64,000 bases of DNA, from NCBI GenBank assembly GCA_029851415.1, contig CM056742.1:97508976-97572975 (forward strand), read 5' to 3'. This DNA comes from Eretmocerus hayati. Taxonomy: Eukaryota > Arthropoda > Insecta > Hymenoptera > Aphelinidae. The notes below the pieces were generated by a model, which was not told where the DNA came from, searched no databases, and worked only from the letters and a program-made list of their open reading frames with translations. Position 1 is the stretch's first letter. Each line of letters begins with the position of its first letter. The translations under genes were made by a program, and so were the position numbers. Of the stretch, positions 22,814 through 32,199 are shown in pieces.

Positions 22814-23413
22814 TTGGAAATCAGTGGGAGGCGGTGGCGAAGGCTCGACTTTGAAAGAGTGGGGGAGTGCCGTCCGAAAGGTATTAAGCCGAGTGAAGAA
22901 CAGTGGAGAGACATTCTTGTTTCAGCACTGGTGACGAGCAAGATGGGTTACTTCTTCACTGACTGCGTGCACTTTCTTGATGAGGCTGGAAGGTCTCAGG
23001 AGATTGAGGTCTGACACTCTTACAAAGGAGCATCTGCCATCGAAACTCCAAGTTTTCTACCTGGGAGAGTCAAGGTCAATCTCAATTTCTACCATGAGGA
23101 TGATTCATGCAAAACATGCCTGAAGACAGCAAAATTTGGATTCGATACCATGAATAACTACTTGTGGGTTCCCGATCATTCCTTCTATAATTTTGAAAGT
23201 TATTATGATTACTATCGTGAGCGGATCATTGAAAACACTGAAATGTACCTTGGGAACGAAAAGTATCAGCGTTCCACACAATATTTAGGCAAGCTGAAGT
23301 TATGCTTGGACAAGTTGAGTGACTATAGGATCGGTGAAGGAGATCTTTCACGTATCCAGGCATTGAACATTGAAGTTTATAAGCACGACTATTCTACATT
23401 CGAGGATGAATAG
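22814..23413 (+). pseudogene. Unrecognised protein with one in-frame TGA
   Basis: A single frame runs about 199 codons with one stop (TGA 23012-23014) after DEAGRSQEIEV. Beyond it the frame continues through FYHEDDSCKTCLK and a Tyr-rich stretch (VPDHSFYNFESYYDYY) to a TAG. No upstream ATG is present. The length of open frame on both sides of one stop suggests a once-coding sequence, probably another gene of the Polinton-like element. I do not recognise the family. Confidence 0.4.
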
Positions 23414-23505
23414 AGGAAGTACTGACGTGAATAGACAACCCAATCGGCCCTTTTCAGGGCCACTAAAAATTCAAACGTATGAACAAACTGTCCAAAAAAC
23501 AATTT

Positions 23506-23575
23506 GTTAGAACTCGGAATCGAACCGAGATCTCATGATAAGAAGTCAGGCGCTCTATCATTGAGCCATCCTGGC
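23506..23575 (-). tRNA. tRNA-Arg(UCU)-like gene or pseudogene
   Basis: On the minus strand a 70-nt cloverleaf is readable: acceptor GCCAGGA against TTCTAAC (5 of 7 pairs, including one G-U), D arm GCTC/GAGC, an anticodon arm with 4 of 5 pairs and loop CTTCTTA (anticodon TCT), and a perfect T arm CTCGG/CCGAG with TTCGATT. The B box GGTTCGATTCC matches consensus, and a TTTTTT terminator follows within 12 bases. The acceptor mismatches and the U at position 37 make a tRNA pseudogene or SINE head as likely as a working gene. Confidence 0.5.
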
Positions 23576-23624
23576 TCACAACCGTAGATTGTGTGAGGTA
23601 GAATCTGAAACACACACGCACGCA

Positions 23625-24050
23625 GAATTACTCGTTTTTTCATACCTTCTCTCCTCATTTTGGCCAATAGAGACGGGCTCAAACTCCGCTAAAAATTTTG
23701 CACAATGCTGTTTTTCATGTAAAATTTTGTGCCAAATTTGAATCCGCCCTCATAACGGAGGTTGAAGTGAGCTAATATGGTCGAAATTACAGTTGTGCAC
23801 AGGTATATTAGTTTTCCATCTCGTTTCTCCTCATTTTGGCCCATACAACCGGACCAAAACTCTGCAAAAAATTTCGCACAATGTTGTTCTCGATATAAAA
23901 TTTCATGTTCAATCCGAATCCGGTACTATCCCGGAGCTTAAAATCAGTCCCGATGGTAAATATTGCAATTCAACGCGGAGAATCCCTTCCTTCTTACCGC
24001 TTTTCTTCATTCCCTCTCGTACAAACGGACCAAAACTCCTCAAAAGAGCA
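23625..24050 (-). repeat. Inverted arm of the 176-bp satellite
   Basis: About 425 bases that read on the minus strand like 24752-25190: TTTTGGTCCGTTTGTA, GCACAAAATTTTACATG and GGCCAAAATGAGGAG recur in the same order. Confidence 0.8.
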
Positions 24051-24051
24051 A

Positions 24052-24316
24052 ATTAGGAATGGCGCTTAGAGTAACCTGGATTGTCTGTTTTTGATTATTC
24101 CAACACCAAGTCAAAGACTGCAAAAACCAGCTGACGAGTATGTTTGTTATGGTTCTAGTTAAATACTGGTAGTTGGTAACGACACTGACACAGCGCACTG
24201 ACTAGAACCATAACAAACAAACTCTTCAGCTGGTTTCTGCAGTCTTTGACTTGGTGTTGGAATATTCAAAATCAGACAATCCAGCTTACTCTTAGCGCCA
24301 TTCCTAATTTGCTCCT
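24052..24316. mobile_element. 265-bp fold-back element within the satellite
   Basis: AAATTAGGAATGGCGCTTAGAG at the left end is matched inverted at the right end. The arms continue through CCAACACCAAGTCAAAGACTGCA and GTTTGTTATGGTTCTAG, leaving a ~40-base loop near 24175-24205. It sits at the turning point between inverted satellite arms. Confidence 0.85.
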
Positions 24317-24751
24317 TTCATAAACATTAGGACACACTTGTTCAGTTACAAGAATTACGCATCTCATAAATCAGAGATCTCGCAGGTGGAAATGCAAAAT
24401 CGCTCTGCGCGTGCGCGTGCTATCCGTCATGCGTCTTCTGCTCCCGCTCCCACGCCGTTCTATTGTCACAACCCAAACCCTATAATGTTACCCCGATCAA
24501 CTTTTTTGGAATCAAAAGGTTCTGTGTAATTGATCGAGATTGCAGAGTTCATGGTCAGTAGGGAGGAGAAATCATCATCCGTAACTTGTGAACAACGACA
24601 GTCCGTCAGTACGAAGAAGAGCCAATAGAGACAGTGAAAAAAGGAGAGCTGTTCTGCATGAAATCAAAATTTTGACTAATTCAAGCTACTCAACTGGCAG
24701 ATTCGGGACTGAACTTGGAATCGGTGGAAAAACCACACGGAAACAACATGA

Positions 24752-25985
24752 AGCAGGATTTTTGAGGAGTTTTGGTCCGTTTGTACAAAGGGGAATGAGG
24801 GAAAGCGGTGAGGAGAAAGGGATTCTTCGCGTTAAATCGCAAAATCTGCCATTGGGACTGATTCTAAGCTCCGGGATAGTACCGGATTCGGATCAAACAT
24901 GGAATTTCATATCGAGGACAACATTGTGCAAAATTTTTCGCAGAGTTTTGGTCCGGTTGTATGGGCCAAAATGAGGAAAAACGAAATGAAAAACTAATAT
25001 TCCTGTGTACAGCTGTAATTTCAACCATCTCAGCTCACTTTAACCTCCGTTATGAGGGCGGATTCGAATTGAGCACAAAATTTTACATGAAAAACCGCAT
25101 TGTGCAAAAATTTTGGCGGAGTTTGAGTCCGTCGCTATTGGCCAAAATGAGGAGCGAAGGTATTAATGAACGAGTGATCCTGCGTAAAACTGCAATTTTG
25201 ACCATCTCAGCTCACTTTGACCTCCGATATGAGAGCGGATTTGAATCAAGCACAAAATTTTACATGGAAAACAGCATTGTGCAAGAACTTTTGCGGAGTT
25301 TTAGTCCGTTTGTATTGGCCAAAATGAGGAGAGAAGGTATGAAAAAACAAGTGATCCTGCGTGAAACTGGAATTTTGACCATTTCAGCTCACTCCAACCT
25401 CCTTATGAGGGTGGTTTCAAATTCAGAACAAAATTTTACATGAAAAACAGCATCGTGCGAGAATTTTTGCGGAGTTTTAGCCCGTTTGTATTGGCCAAAA
25501 TGAGGGATAACGGTATGAAAAACGAATATTTCTGTGTAAAACTGCAATTTTGACCATTTCAGCTCACTCTCACCTCCAATATGAGGGTGGATTCAAATTC
25601 AGCACAAAATTTTACATAAGAAACAGCATTGTGCAGAAGTTCCTGCGGAGTTTTGGTCCGTCTGTATTGGCCAAAGTGAGAAGAAACGGTGTGAAAGAAG
25701 AGTTTCTCTGCGTAAAACTGCAGTTTGGCCACCTCAGTTCACTCTAACTCCCGATATAAGGGCGGATCTAAATTCAGCACAAAATATCACATGGAAAACA
25801 GCATTGTGCAAAAATTTTTGCGGGGGTTTAGTCCGTTTGTATTTGCCGAAATGAGGAGAAAAGGTATGGAAAAACGAGTAATTCTGCGTGAAACTGCAAT
25901 TTTGACCATTTCAGCTGAATGTTACCTCCGATATGAGGGCGAATTCGATTTCAGCATGAAAATTTACGTGAAAAATGGTATCGCG
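24752..25985 (+). repeat. ~176-bp satellite array, about seven diverged units
   Basis: The marker GGCCAAAATGAGG recurs near 24964, 25140, 25318, 25493, 25669 and 25845, that is every 175-178 bases. Each unit also carries ATTTCAGCTCACT, TATGAGGGCGGATTC and GCACAAAATTTTACATG. Units differ by roughly 10-20%. The ORFs of up to 160 codons across it are repeat artefacts. Confidence 0.9.
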
Positions 25986-26231
25986 AGGTATTTCCCAGCC
26001 CCCCGGAAGTTGATCAGAGTAGTCCAATCTCGCCCAGTCGGAGAATCAAATAAAGTTTTCGATTCAATTCCACTGAACCTCGTGACGTTTAGCGCGTCGG
26101 CTCGTCGCAGCACGGTTTAATTTCTACTCGGGGCCCGAGATGGTAGGAAATTCATTTCTTTGGCATTTAGAAACGCCCTAGGGGATGCCCGTAAGTCTAA
26201 AAAAAACTTGAGAAATAAGTGATACCCAAAT

Positions 26232-26232
<1 letters not shown>
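25986..26232. other. Spacer, nothing recognised
   Basis: Short moderately GC-rich stretch between satellite and microsatellite; no feature seen. Confidence 0.4.

Positions 26233-26303
<71 letters not shown>
26233..26303. repeat. (CA)n microsatellite
   Basis: About 35 uninterrupted CA units. Confidence 0.97.
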
Positions 26304-26306
<3 letters not shown>

Positions 26307-26395
26307 CGCGTCCATAGAGATATTACAGATAGAGGAAGAAAGAGGTGGGCCTCTCTGTGAGTGTGATTTTCTCTGCGGAAGAGAGAGACAAAAGA

Positions 26396-26541
26396 TAAGG
26401 AGTCCTCTTTCTTCCTCTCTCGCACCTGCGTGGCGCATTGCGCAATCGACACCTAGATACATAGGCGCGTCGAAGAGGGAATAGTGTACTGCGCGATGCG
26501 CCACGCTGGTGCGAGAGAAAAAGAAAGAGGACTCCTCGTCT
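26396..26541. repeat. Inverted repeat, ~49-bp arms
   Basis: AAGGAGTCCTCTTTC.. GCGTGGCGCATTGCGCA inverts to TGCGCGATGCGCCACGC.. GAAAGAGGACTCCTCG. The outer sequence CATAGAGATATTACAGATAGAG (26316-26337) recurs inverted at about 33446-33467 on the far side of the R1 cluster, suggesting that both are parts of one pre-insertion repeat. Confidence 0.75.
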
Positions 26542-26543
26542 CT

Positions 26544-26544
<1 letters not shown>

Positions 26545-26602
<58 letters not shown>
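26545..26602. repeat. (CT)n/(GA)n microsatellite at the R1 3' junction
   Basis: About 29 CT units directly abut the T tract (A-tail on minus) of the leftmost R1 copy. Confidence 0.97.
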
Positions 26603-26611
<9 letters not shown>

Positions 26612-26746
26612 TTTTTTTAAGGTGGTTAGAGGGCAAAATCTGCCTCAGGATCCCTCGGATCCGTCCCCAGACACCGGACTGGTTCAGCATACGCGGACTA
26701 CGCATAGCCCACGCAGGCCATACCAGGCGGGACACGGGTTTGGGTG

Positions 26747-26768
26747 GGGCCCACCGAGAGGTGGGCCC
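26747..26768 (-). ncRNA. Conserved 3'-UTR hairpin of the R1 family
   Basis: A perfect 9-bp stem (GGGCCCACC with GGTGGGCCC) with a 4-base loop. It is unchanged in copies at 28832-28853, 33016-33037 and 61036-61057. Such 3'-UTR structures are often bound by the element's RT; that role is inferred. Confidence 0.6.
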
Positions 26769-27087
26769 GGCCGTGTAATATCCCTCTCCCCTCGATGTCC
26801 GATACCTAGGGCATCGGGCAATCAAGAAGGAGATCCACCTGCATCTACCATCTCATCCCGGAACCGCGTGAGCATTACTTCAGGATGAGCGGCATGTCTC
26901 GCGCTCGATTGCGAGCGTTCCTCTTCTCCATCTTCTCTCTTCGGCCACTTGTCGGCATCTTCTGTTTTCACTCTTCATTGTTCCCTCTCTTTCTTCTTTC
27001 TTCCCTCTTCTTTCTTGTTTCTTCCCTCTTCAGTGCATCAGATTCCTCCTGGAATCATTTGGGCCTCTTCTGTTCCAATCGGCAGAG

Positions 27088-28659
27088 TCACTGTGATTCG
27101 CCTGCTTCGAGGCGCCTTACTTCCCTCTCTTTCTCCTCTTTGCGGGTCATCACCAGCTTGATGTATCCGGTGAGTCTATCCCATGTCTCCTGGTTGCGGA
27201 GCAAGTACGGGACGAGATTCTCGGGTGTTAGTTGAGCACCCAGCCATTCATCCAGCTCGGCGCGCTCTCTCCGGGTGTCGCTGCACTTGAACAGGGCATG
27301 TTCGGCGTCATCCCATTCATCCCCGCATGACTGACATGCTGGGGTCGTCCTCTTCTTGAACCTGGTTAGATAGGAACCGAAGCAACCATGATCGCTCAGT
27401 GCCTGCGTCGTCCAGTAGTCCATCTCTCCGTGGGTGCGTTCCGCCCACTTGGCTACGTCACGGATCAGCCGGTGCGTCCATCTGCCGTTCGCAAATGGCG
27501 AATCCCACTCAGATTGCCAATGCTCAAGGGTGGTTTCCTTCTCGTTGTCGCGGATAATCTCCTTCATCGTCGGGGTGAGTACTCGTTCGGCTCCGATCAC
27601 TTTCTGGCGGTCCCAGATCCTCACTCGCTCCGCGACGAGCAAGTGGATGGGCGGTGTACTCGCCAATACGTAAGCCGCATCTCCTGACACGGTGCGGTAG
27701 GCACGGATACTTCTCAGGGCCGCTCTCCGGTGGACAGGCCCCATCTTCTTCTCGATGATGGTCTTCTCTACTCTCTTTCCCCACACGGGTGCACCGTAGA
27801 GCATGATAGAGGTGCTGACGGTGTTGAGAAGTGCGCGCCTCTTTTCCTTGGGTCCTCCGATATTCGGCATCAGCCGTTGAAGCGCCGCACCAACCCTGCT
27901 CGCTTTTTGAGCGGCCTCCTGGATGTGCTTCTTGAACGACCACTTGTCGTCAAGCCATACGCCGAGGTATTTCAGCTCTGTCTTGCGTGGGATCTCTTGC
28001 CCGTTGATGTAAAAGTGGGGCAAGTCAAACTTCCTGCGTCTTGTGACCACGATTGCTTCGCACTTCTTGACAGCAAGCTCTAGGAGCCTGCTGATCATCC
28101 ACTCGTAGACTCGGGCCAGCGCCTCGTTTGCGCGTCTACCCAAGAGTTCCTCGTTGTCGGACCAGACTATGAGCCCCGCGTCGTCCGCGAAAGCCACTAT
28201 TATGACTCCTTCGGGCAGTTCAATAGACAGTAAACTGTCGTACTGGGTGTTCCAGTTGAACGGCCCGGAAACCGATCCCTGTCCAATTCCGGCGGACAGT
28301 TCCCGGATCTCTTGTCCCTCGTCGGTGTCGTACACGAGTGTCCTGTTCCGCAGATAGTCACTCGTGATGGCTAGTAGATAGGGCGGCACTTTACCTGCTT
28401 GGGATTGATAGACTCGCTCCCAGCTCGCGCAGTTGAACGCGTTCTTTATGTCCAACGCAATAATGGCACAGAATCCTCCTCTTCCTTGGTATGGGTTCCC
28501 TACCGACGCTTGAACCCGCTCTTGGACCTCCTCGATCGCGTGCACAGTGCTTCGTCCCTTCCGGAACCCAAACTGCATTGGTGATAGCCCGCCGCTCTCT
28601 TCGTAGGCTTCTTCCACCCTGTTGAGCACCATCCTCTCGTACATTTTCCCGATATTGTC
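27088..28659 (-). CDS. R1-clade ORF2 fragment (RT to C-terminus)
   Basis: About 520 residues, uninterrupted, equivalent to the last half of the full ORF2 in copy ii. RT blocks are seen in order: FGFRKGRSTVHAI, IALDIKNAFNC, GIGQGSVSGPFNWN, the catalytic AFADDAG, and LKYLGVWLDD. IMLYGAPVWG and a C-terminal CX2CX8HX4C-like zinc motif (CQSCGDEWDDAEHALFKC) follow. The endonuclease is missing through 5' truncation, so it cannot mobilise itself. It differs from copy ii by only a few residues, including extra EEK residues near the C-terminus. Confidence 0.85.
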   Translation of the reverse strand, partial: DNIGKMYERMVLNRVEEAYEESGGLSPMQFGFRKGRSTVHAIEEVQERVQASVGNPYQGRGGFCAIIALDIKNAFNCASWERVYQSQAGKVPPYLLAITSDYLRNRTLVYDTDEGQEIRELSAGIGQGSVSGPFNWNTQYDSLLSIELPEGVIIVAFADDAGLIVWSDNEELLGRRANEALARVYEWMISRLLELAVKKCEAIVVTRRRKFDLPHFYINGQEIPRKTELKYLGVWLDDKWSFKKHIQEAAQKASRVGAALQRLMPNIGGPKEKRRALLNTVSTSIMLYGAPVWGKRVEKTIIEKKMGPVHRRAALRSIRAYRTVSGDAAYVLASTPPIHLLVAERVRIWDRQKVIGAERVLTPTMKEIIRDNEKETTLEHWQSEWDSPFANGRWTHRLIRDVAKWAERTHGEMDYWTTQALSDHGCFGSYLTRFKKRTTPACQSCGDEWDDAEHALFKCSDTRRERAELDEWLGAQLTPENLVPYLLRNQETWDRLTGYIKLVMTRKEEKEREVRRLEAGESQ

Positions 28660-28675
28660 CTCTCTCTCTCTCTCT
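28660..28675. repeat. (CT)n/(GA)n between R1 copies ii and iii
   Basis: Short remnant of the target microsatellite between the tail of copy ii and the truncated start of copy iii. Confidence 0.9.
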
Positions 28676-29172
28676 TTTTTTTTTCTATTTTTATTTTTTT
28701 TTTAAGGTGGTTAGAGGGCAAAATCTGCCTCAGGATCCCTCGGATCCGTCCCCAGTCACCGGACTGGTTCAGCTTACGCGGACTACGCATAGCCCACGCA
28801 GGCCATACCAGGCGGGACACGGGTTTGGGTGGGGCCCACCGAGAGGTGGGCCCGGCCGTGTAATATCCCTCTCCCCTCGATGTCCGATACCTAGGGCATC
28901 GGGCAATCAAGAAGGAGATCCACCTGCATCTACCATCTCATCCCGGAACCGCGTGAGCATTACTTCAGGATGAGCGGCATGTCTCGCGCTCGATTGCGAG
29001 CGTTCCTCTTCTCCATCTTCTCTCTTCGGCCACTTGTCGGCATCTTCTGTCTTCATTCTCCATTGTTCCCTCTCTTTCTTCTTTCTTCTCTCTTCTTCCT
29101 TCTTTCTTCCCTCTTCAGTGCATCAGATTCCTCCTGGAATCATTTGGGCCTCTTCTGTTTCAATCGGCAGAG

Positions 29173-32100
29173 TCACTGTGATTCGCCTACTTCGAGGCGC
29201 CTTACTTCCCTCTCTTTCTGGGTCATCACCATCTTGATGTATCCGGTGAGTCTATCCCATGTCTCCTGGTTGCGGAGCAAGTACGGGACGAGATTCTCGG
29301 GTGTTAGTTGAGCACCCAGCCATTCATCCAGCTCGGCGCGCTCTCTCCGGGTGTCGCTGCACTTGAACAGGGCATGTTCGGCGTCATCCCATTCATCCCC
29401 GCATGACTGACATGCTGGGGTCGTCCTCTTCTTGAACCTGGTTAGATAGGAACCGAAGCAACCATGATCGCTCAGTGCCTGCGTCGTCCAGTAGTCCATC
29501 TCTCCGTGGGTGCGTTCCGCCCACTTGGCTACGTCACGGATCAGCCGGTGCGTCCATCTGCCGTTCGCAAATGGCGAATCCCACTCAGATTGCCAATGCT
29601 CAAGGGTGGTTTCCTTCTCGTTGTCGCGGATAATCTCCTTCATCGTCGGGGTGAGTACTCGTTCGGCTCCGATCACTTTCTGGCGGTCCCAGATCCTCAC
29701 TCGCTCCGCGACGAGCAAGTGGATGGGCGGTGTACTCGCCAATACGTAAGCCGCATCTCCTGACACGGTGCGGTAGGCACGGATACTTCTCAGGGCCGCT
29801 CTCCGGTGGACAGGCCCCATCTTCTTCTCGATGATGGTCTTCTCTACTCTCTTTCCCCACACGGGTGCACCGTAGAGCATGATAGAGGTGCTGACGGTGT
29901 TGAGAAGTGCGCGCCTCTTTTCCTTGGGTCCTCCGATATTCGGCATCAGCCGTTGAAGCGCCGCACCAACCCTGCTCGCTTTTTGAGCGGCCTCCTGGAT
30001 GTGCTTCTTGAACGACCACTTGTCGTCAAGCCATACGCCGAGGTATTTCAGCTCTGTCTTGCGTGGGATCTCTTGCCCGTTGATGTAAAAGTGGGGCAAG
30101 TCAAACTTCCTGCGTCTTGTGACCACGATTGCTTCGCACTTCTTGACAGCAAGCTCTAGGAGCCTGCTGATCATCCACTCGTAGACTCGGGCCAGCGCCT
30201 CGTTTGCGCGTCTACCCAAGAGTTCCTCGTTGTCGGACCAGACTATGAGCCCCGCGTCGTCCGCGAAAGCCACTATTATGACTCCTTCGGGCAGTTCAAT
30301 AGACAGTAAACTGTCGTACTGGGTGTTCCAGTTGAACGGCCCGGAAACCGATCCCTGTCCAATTCCGGCGGACAGTTCCCGGATCTCTTGTCCCTCGTCG
30401 GTGTCGTACACGAGTGTCCTGTTCCGCAGATAGTCACTCGTGATGGCTAGTAGATAGGGCGGCACTTTACCTGCTTGGGATTGATAGACTCGCTCCCAGC
30501 TCGCGCAGTTGAACGCGTTCTTTATGTCCAACGCAATAATGGCACAGAATCCTCCTCTTCCTTGGTATGGGTTCCCTACCGACGCTTGAACCCGCTCTTG
30601 GACCTCCTCGATCGCGTGCACAGTGCTTCGTCCCTTCCGGAACCCAAACTGCATTGGTGATAGCCCGCCGCTCCCTTCGTAGGCTCTTTCCACCCTGTTG
30701 AGCACCATCCTCTCGTACATTTTCCCGATATTGTCGAGCATGCTGAGAGGGCGTTGGCCTCCTTGACCTTTAGGTATTAGGACCAGCTTCTGGCGTTTCC
30801 ACTTATCCGGGAAATTTCCCGCGCTCAGACAGATGTTGAAGAGGTCGAGGAGTAAATCTGGGTTGTATTTGAAGACCAGTTTCAGAGCCTCGTTTGGAAT
30901 GCCGTCCAGGCCAGGGGCCTTGCCGTTTGGCAGTCTCTTCGCCGCTATGAGTAGCTCTTGCATAGTAAAGAGCGGGATGGGATCTTCGCTCTCGGGAGGG
31001 AATGTCACTCTGGGTTCTCCTGCTGGAAAGAGGTCTTCCACGATGCTGCGCAAGGTAGCTGCATCAGTCGGTGCTGGGTTGCCCCTCCGAGGTCGGACCT
31101 TGGACATGACCACGCGGTATGGCGTACCCCACGGGTCTCCATTAACCATGTCGCACAATTTACCCCAGCACTTCTCTTTGCTTCTCCGGATGGCTAGAAC
31201 GAGAGCCTTCTTTGCTTCTCTGTACGCCCTATCATCTTCCCCCAGTGATGGTCGTTTTAGTTTCCTTGATCGCCACGCTGTTCCCCTCTTCTTATTGCTC
31301 GTTCTTCGTAGGGCTTTTATCTCGTCGGTGATCCAGTACTCTGGTTTCCTCCAAAAGCATGATGTTGTCTTGCGAGGCATCGATGCGTCACAAGCTCTGG
31401 TGATGGTGGTCGTCACCATATCCACAGCCTCGTCCGCGGTGATGTTCATCGGGAGATCTTCGGCTGTTCCTATCGATTCCCGGAATTTCCCCTCATCCAG
31501 CTTGCGTACCTGCCACCCCGTCGGTCGCGGTCTGTGTGTCGTCTGTCTCTGTCTGTCAGTCCTAAGCCGAAACCGAATATGTCGATGGTCACTCAATGTT
31601 TCTGTGTCCAGAACCTCCCACGATGTCATACGTCCCATGAGCGACGGGCTCATGAACGTCAGGTCGAGGACCGAAGACGAACCTCCCTCCCTGGACCGAG
31701 TGTCGTATCGGTAGTAGGTGATAACCCCCGTCTCGTTCGCGAGCACTAATCCCAATGCCTCCATGGCATCAGCGAGTATTACCCCCCGTCTATCACGCGG
31801 CCCCCCGCTCCAAGTCGGTCCCTTGGAGTTGAAATCCCCCGCGATTATAACTGGGCCCCCCCCCCATTGCCTCACATCCTCTTCTAGGTCATGGAGCTCG
31901 TCTTCGAATTCGTGTATCTTGAGCGACGGAGAATAGTAGCAGCTGTAGACTGCTGTGCCCTCTATGGTCTTTCGAGCGAAACCGCGGCCACTAACAGCTG
32001 GTCCAGTCTCACGGATCGCAGGGTTCATGATCTGGATTACGGCTGTCCTCCAGTGATCGAATGTGGATCGAGAAAATTCGCGCTTCCGAGGCGGTTCGGA

Positions 32101-32199
32101 GATAATCAGAACATCGATCCCTCCTTCTTTGGCTACAGCGTGTAGGAGATCGTCTGCGTCCCCGCTCTTCCTGAGGTTGGCTTGGATGAAGCTAGCCAT
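29173..32199 (-). CDS. R1-clade ORF2: AP endonuclease, reverse transcriptase, zinc motif
   Basis: An open frame of 1008 residues. ATG 32199 is chosen because it overlaps the ORF1 stop by 8 bases (ATGGCTAG), as in R1-type elements. The N-terminal ~225 residues form an APE-like endonuclease: IQANLRKS, ISEPP, VIIAGDFNSKGPTW, SSVLDLTF, LSDHRHIRF. RT follows: LDGIPNEALK, VLIPKGQGGQRPLSMLD, FGFRKGRS, ALDIKNAF, GQGSVSGP, FADDAG, LGVWLD. The C-terminus has a CCHC motif (CQSC..H..C). The enzyme nicks the target and copies the element RNA into DNA. No stop or frameshift is seen, so it may encode active protein. Copies at 26619-28659 and 60908-64000 flank it as relatives; RNase H is absent, as usual for R1. 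Confidence 0.93.
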   Translation of the reverse strand: MASFIQANLRKSGDADDLLHAVAKEGGIDVLIISEPPRKREFSRSTFDHWRTAVIQIMNPAIRETGPAVSGRGFARKTIEGTAVYSCYYSPSLKIHEFEDELHDLEEDVRQWGGGPVIIAGDFNSKGPTWSGGPRDRRGVILADAMEALGLVLANETGVITYYRYDTRSREGGSSSVLDLTFMSPSLMGRMTSWEVLDTETLSDHRHIRFRLRTDRQRQTTHRPRPTGWQVRKLDEGKFRESIGTAEDLPMNITADEAVDMVTTTITRACDASMPRKTTSCFWRKPEYWITDEIKALRRTSNKKRGTAWRSRKLKRPSLGEDDRAYREAKKALVLAIRRSKEKCWGKLCDMVNGDPWGTPYRVVMSKVRPRRGNPAPTDAATLRSIVEDLFPAGEPRVTFPPESEDPIPLFTMQELLIAAKRLPNGKAPGLDGIPNEALKLVFKYNPDLLLDLFNICLSAGNFPDKWKRQKLVLIPKGQGGQRPLSMLDNIGKMYERMVLNRVERAYEGSGGLSPMQFGFRKGRSTVHAIEEVQERVQASVGNPYQGRGGFCAIIALDIKNAFNCASWERVYQSQAGKVPPYLLAITSDYLRNRTLVYDTDEGQEIRELSAGIGQGSVSGPFNWNTQYDSLLSIELPEGVIIVAFADDAGLIVWSDNEELLGRRANEALARVYEWMISRLLELAVKKCEAIVVTRRRKFDLPHFYINGQEIPRKTELKYLGVWLDDKWSFKKHIQEAAQKASRVGAALQRLMPNIGGPKEKRRALLNTVSTSIMLYGAPVWGKRVEKTIIEKKMGPVHRRAALRSIRAYRTVSGDAAYVLASTPPIHLLVAERVRIWDRQKVIGAERVLTPTMKEIIRDNEKETTLEHWQSEWDSPFANGRWTHRLIRDVAKWAERTHGEMDYWTTQALSDHGCFGSYLTRFKKRTTPACQSCGDEWDDAEHALFKCSDTRRERAELDEWLGAQLTPENLVPYLLRNQETWDRLTGYIKMVMTQKEREVRRLEVGESQ

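Larger units (their letters stand above)
13876..23413. mobile_element. Decayed Polinton/Maverick (adintovirus-like) element
   Basis: Five gene relics of a family recurrent in insect genomes lie together: a Polinton-associated protein and the packaging ATPase on the minus strand, then a pX-like core protein, a double-jelly-roll capsid protein and a VDMQGFK-type protein on the plus strand. The clustering of capsid plus ATPase plus pX-like core is characteristic of Polintons/adintoviruses. I found no polymerase B, integrase or terminal inverted repeats, so the borders are only those of the outermost relics. It was later hit by MITEs and fold-back elements. Confidence 0.8.
26603..28659 (-). mobile_element. 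R1-clade non-LTR element, copy iii, 5'-truncated
   Basis: On the minus strand the copy starts abruptly after (GA)n at 28659 inside the RT domain. It runs through the ORF2 stop (27088) and a ~470-base 3' UTR, and ends AACCACCTT at 26619 followed by an A-tail (26603-26618) and (GA)n. Sequence and UTR are almost identical to copy ii. Confidence 0.9.

Noticed and set aside
24961..25443. 160-codon frame in the satellite
   Set aside because: It spans ~176-bp repeats in which the frame is not maintained between units.
26233..26303. CRISPR-like or short regular repeats
   Set aside because: Only microsatellites, minisatellites and satellites are present; no spacer-repeat array.
26178..26888. Frames of 130-215 codons with Ser-Leu or Cys-Val repeats
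   Set aside because: They translate (CT)n and (CA)n microsatellites and the R1 3' UTR.
30833..31714. 293-codon plus-strand frame (and the 304-codon frame at 62995-63909)
   Set aside because: Antisense shadows of the high-GC R1 ORF2; no independent motif.
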